Below are positions 63,607-64,000 of a DNA stretch of 64,000 nucleotides, piece after piece (positions within the stretch are counted from its first letter, which is position 1; every line of letters starts with the position of its first letter). Both the position numbers and the translations under genes were made by a program. The notes below the pieces were generated by a model. It had not been told where the DNA came from. It made no database searches and worked only from the letters and a program-made list of their open reading frames with translations. The stretch spans positions 103,435-167,434 of the forward strand of contig JBCDFR010000002.1 of the NCBI GenBank assembly GCA_039177505.1. Direction: 5' to 3'. The stretch comes from JABSQH01 sp039177505. Its GTDB lineage: Bacteria > Actinomycetota > Acidimicrobiia > Acidimicrobiales > Ilumatobacteraceae.

Positions 63607-63876
63607 TCAGCGTACGGGCAGGTGAGCGGCGGGGTGGCGACGAGTGGCCGACTCGAACTCCTGGGGGTCGACCGTCTGGGGCTCGTCGTCGAGCATCCCG
63701 GCGTTGCGGAACAACTCGATCGCCCGCTCTCGGGCGGAGGTCGGGGCGGCGACGCGCAGAGCGATCGGACCATCGTCGTTGGCGATGACGTGGCCGACGA
63801 CACAATCGGCGCACGCGGTGGTGCTGACCGCCGGGCAGTCCTCGCAGTCGATGGAGAATCCGTCGAGTTCACTCAT
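63607..63876 (-). CDS. Small four-cysteine protein, unknown function
   Basis: An 89-residue protein with Cys-x-x-Cys pairs at 11/14 and 22/25 (FSIDCEDCPAVSTTACADCV), a likely zinc or iron site. A helical C terminus (SARERAIELFRNAGMLDDEP) follows. I chose ATG 63876 (MSELDGFS) over the earlier start at 63891, which has little to support it. It is five bases from queG, so the two are probably co-expressed. An inverted repeat sits right before the start. Confidence 0.78.
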   Translation of the reverse strand: MSELDGFSIDCEDCPAVSTTACADCVVGHVIANDDGPIALRVAAPTSARERAIELFRNAGMLDDEPQTVDPQEFESATRRHPAAHLPVR

Positions 63877-63880
63877 GGCA

Positions 63881-63902
63881 GACACCCTCACAAATGGGTG
63901 TC
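63881..63902. promoter_or_regulatory. Inverted repeat upstream of the four-cysteine gene
   Basis: Perfect 7-bp arms GACACCC (63881-63887) and GGGTGTC (63896-63902) are separated by eight bases. It ends five bases from the ATG (63876) and could be a regulator's operator or an mRNA hairpin covering the ribosome site. The 57 bp between it and the end of the next gene hold little else. Confidence 0.5.
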
Positions 63903-63933
63903 ACATCGCGATCGCCGTGTCGGATTCGAACGA

Positions 63934-64000
63934 TCAGCGCACCGCGAGCAGCGCGTTTACAGGAACCGTGTTGGCACCCATCTGACGCACGTCGTCGAGG
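63934..64000 (-). CDS. 3' end of an unidentified gene
   Basis: An open frame enters from the right edge on the minus strand and ends at a TGA (63936-63934). The last 21 residues read LDDVRQMGANTVPVNALLAVR. Too short to identify. It lies 57 bp upstream of the four-cysteine gene and may be in the same operon. Confidence 0.5.
   Translation of the reverse strand, partial: LDDVRQMGANTVPVNALLAVR

Noticed and set aside
63921..63945. tRNA T-loop-like GGATTCGAAC
   Set aside because: The flanking bases cannot form the 5-bp T stem and no cloverleaf could be built; it lies next to a coding end.

Overview
This is a high-GC window with dense, mostly minus-strand genes. Several features point to an actinobacterium: an InhA-type enoyl reductase fragment, a bacterial proteasome activator (Bpa) ending in an HbYX tail, SepF and DivIVA beside ftsZ with no ftsA, an MtrA/MtrB/LpqB-like trio, a PimB-type mannosyltransferase and an Eis-like acetyltransferase. 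The gene order and divergent protein sequences suggest the class Acidimicrobiia (Ilumatobacter-like). That placement is inference from memory, not a search result. I found no rRNA, tRNA, CRISPR array, insertion sequence or prophage; this is core chromosome.

Layout. 1-12.8 kb: end of a FabI/InhA gene, a DUF255 thioredoxin-like protein, a YdbS/YdbT pair, nitroreductase, an unknown protein, dnaE, bpa, a phosphodiesterase, a divergent Rrf2 regulator, then rluD. 12.8-35.7 kb: a very long division and cell-wall (dcw) cluster read on the minus strand: mraZ, rsmH, ftsL, ftsI, murE, mraY, murD, ftsW, murG, murC, murB, ftsQ, ftsZ, pgeF, yggS, sepF, divIVA, ileS, a DksA-like gene, lspA, rluD. From mraZ to ftsQ nearly every junction overlaps. 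A promoter with four phased MraZ-type boxes lies just upstream of mraZ. murF is missing from its usual place, and murB sits inside the cluster. 35.7-45.6 kb: lipoate ligase-like protein, HNH nuclease, acyl-CoA dehydrogenase, a degenerate ROK protein, a MoxR/DUF58/transglutaminase operon, thiolase, DUF3040 protein. 45.6-54.7 kb: Eis-like protein, dinB, inositol monophosphatase, the MtrA/MtrB/LpqB-like operon, glpK. 54.7-57.8 kb: lipoprotein, ACT protein, aminotransferase and pyrophosphatase, flanked by two inverted copies of a 52-53 bp hairpin element. 57.8-64 kb: MFS exporter, glucokinase, SRPBCC protein, membrane protein, PimB-like glycosyltransferase, QueG, a small four-cysteine protein, and the end of one more gene.

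The dcw block supplies most cytoplasmic steps of peptidoglycan precursor synthesis (MurB, C, D, E, MraY, MurG) together with the divisome (FtsL, FtsI, FtsW, FtsQ, FtsZ, SepF) and DivIVA. MurE carries the DNPR motif of enzymes that add meso-diaminopimelate. The main oddities are: a DksA/TraR-like protein with a histone-H1-like Lys/Ala tail and no zinc-finger cysteines; a MurG lacking the HEQN motif; a histidine-rich tail on MurB; an Rrf2 protein with two rather than three cluster cysteines; and several unexplained small repeats beside genes.
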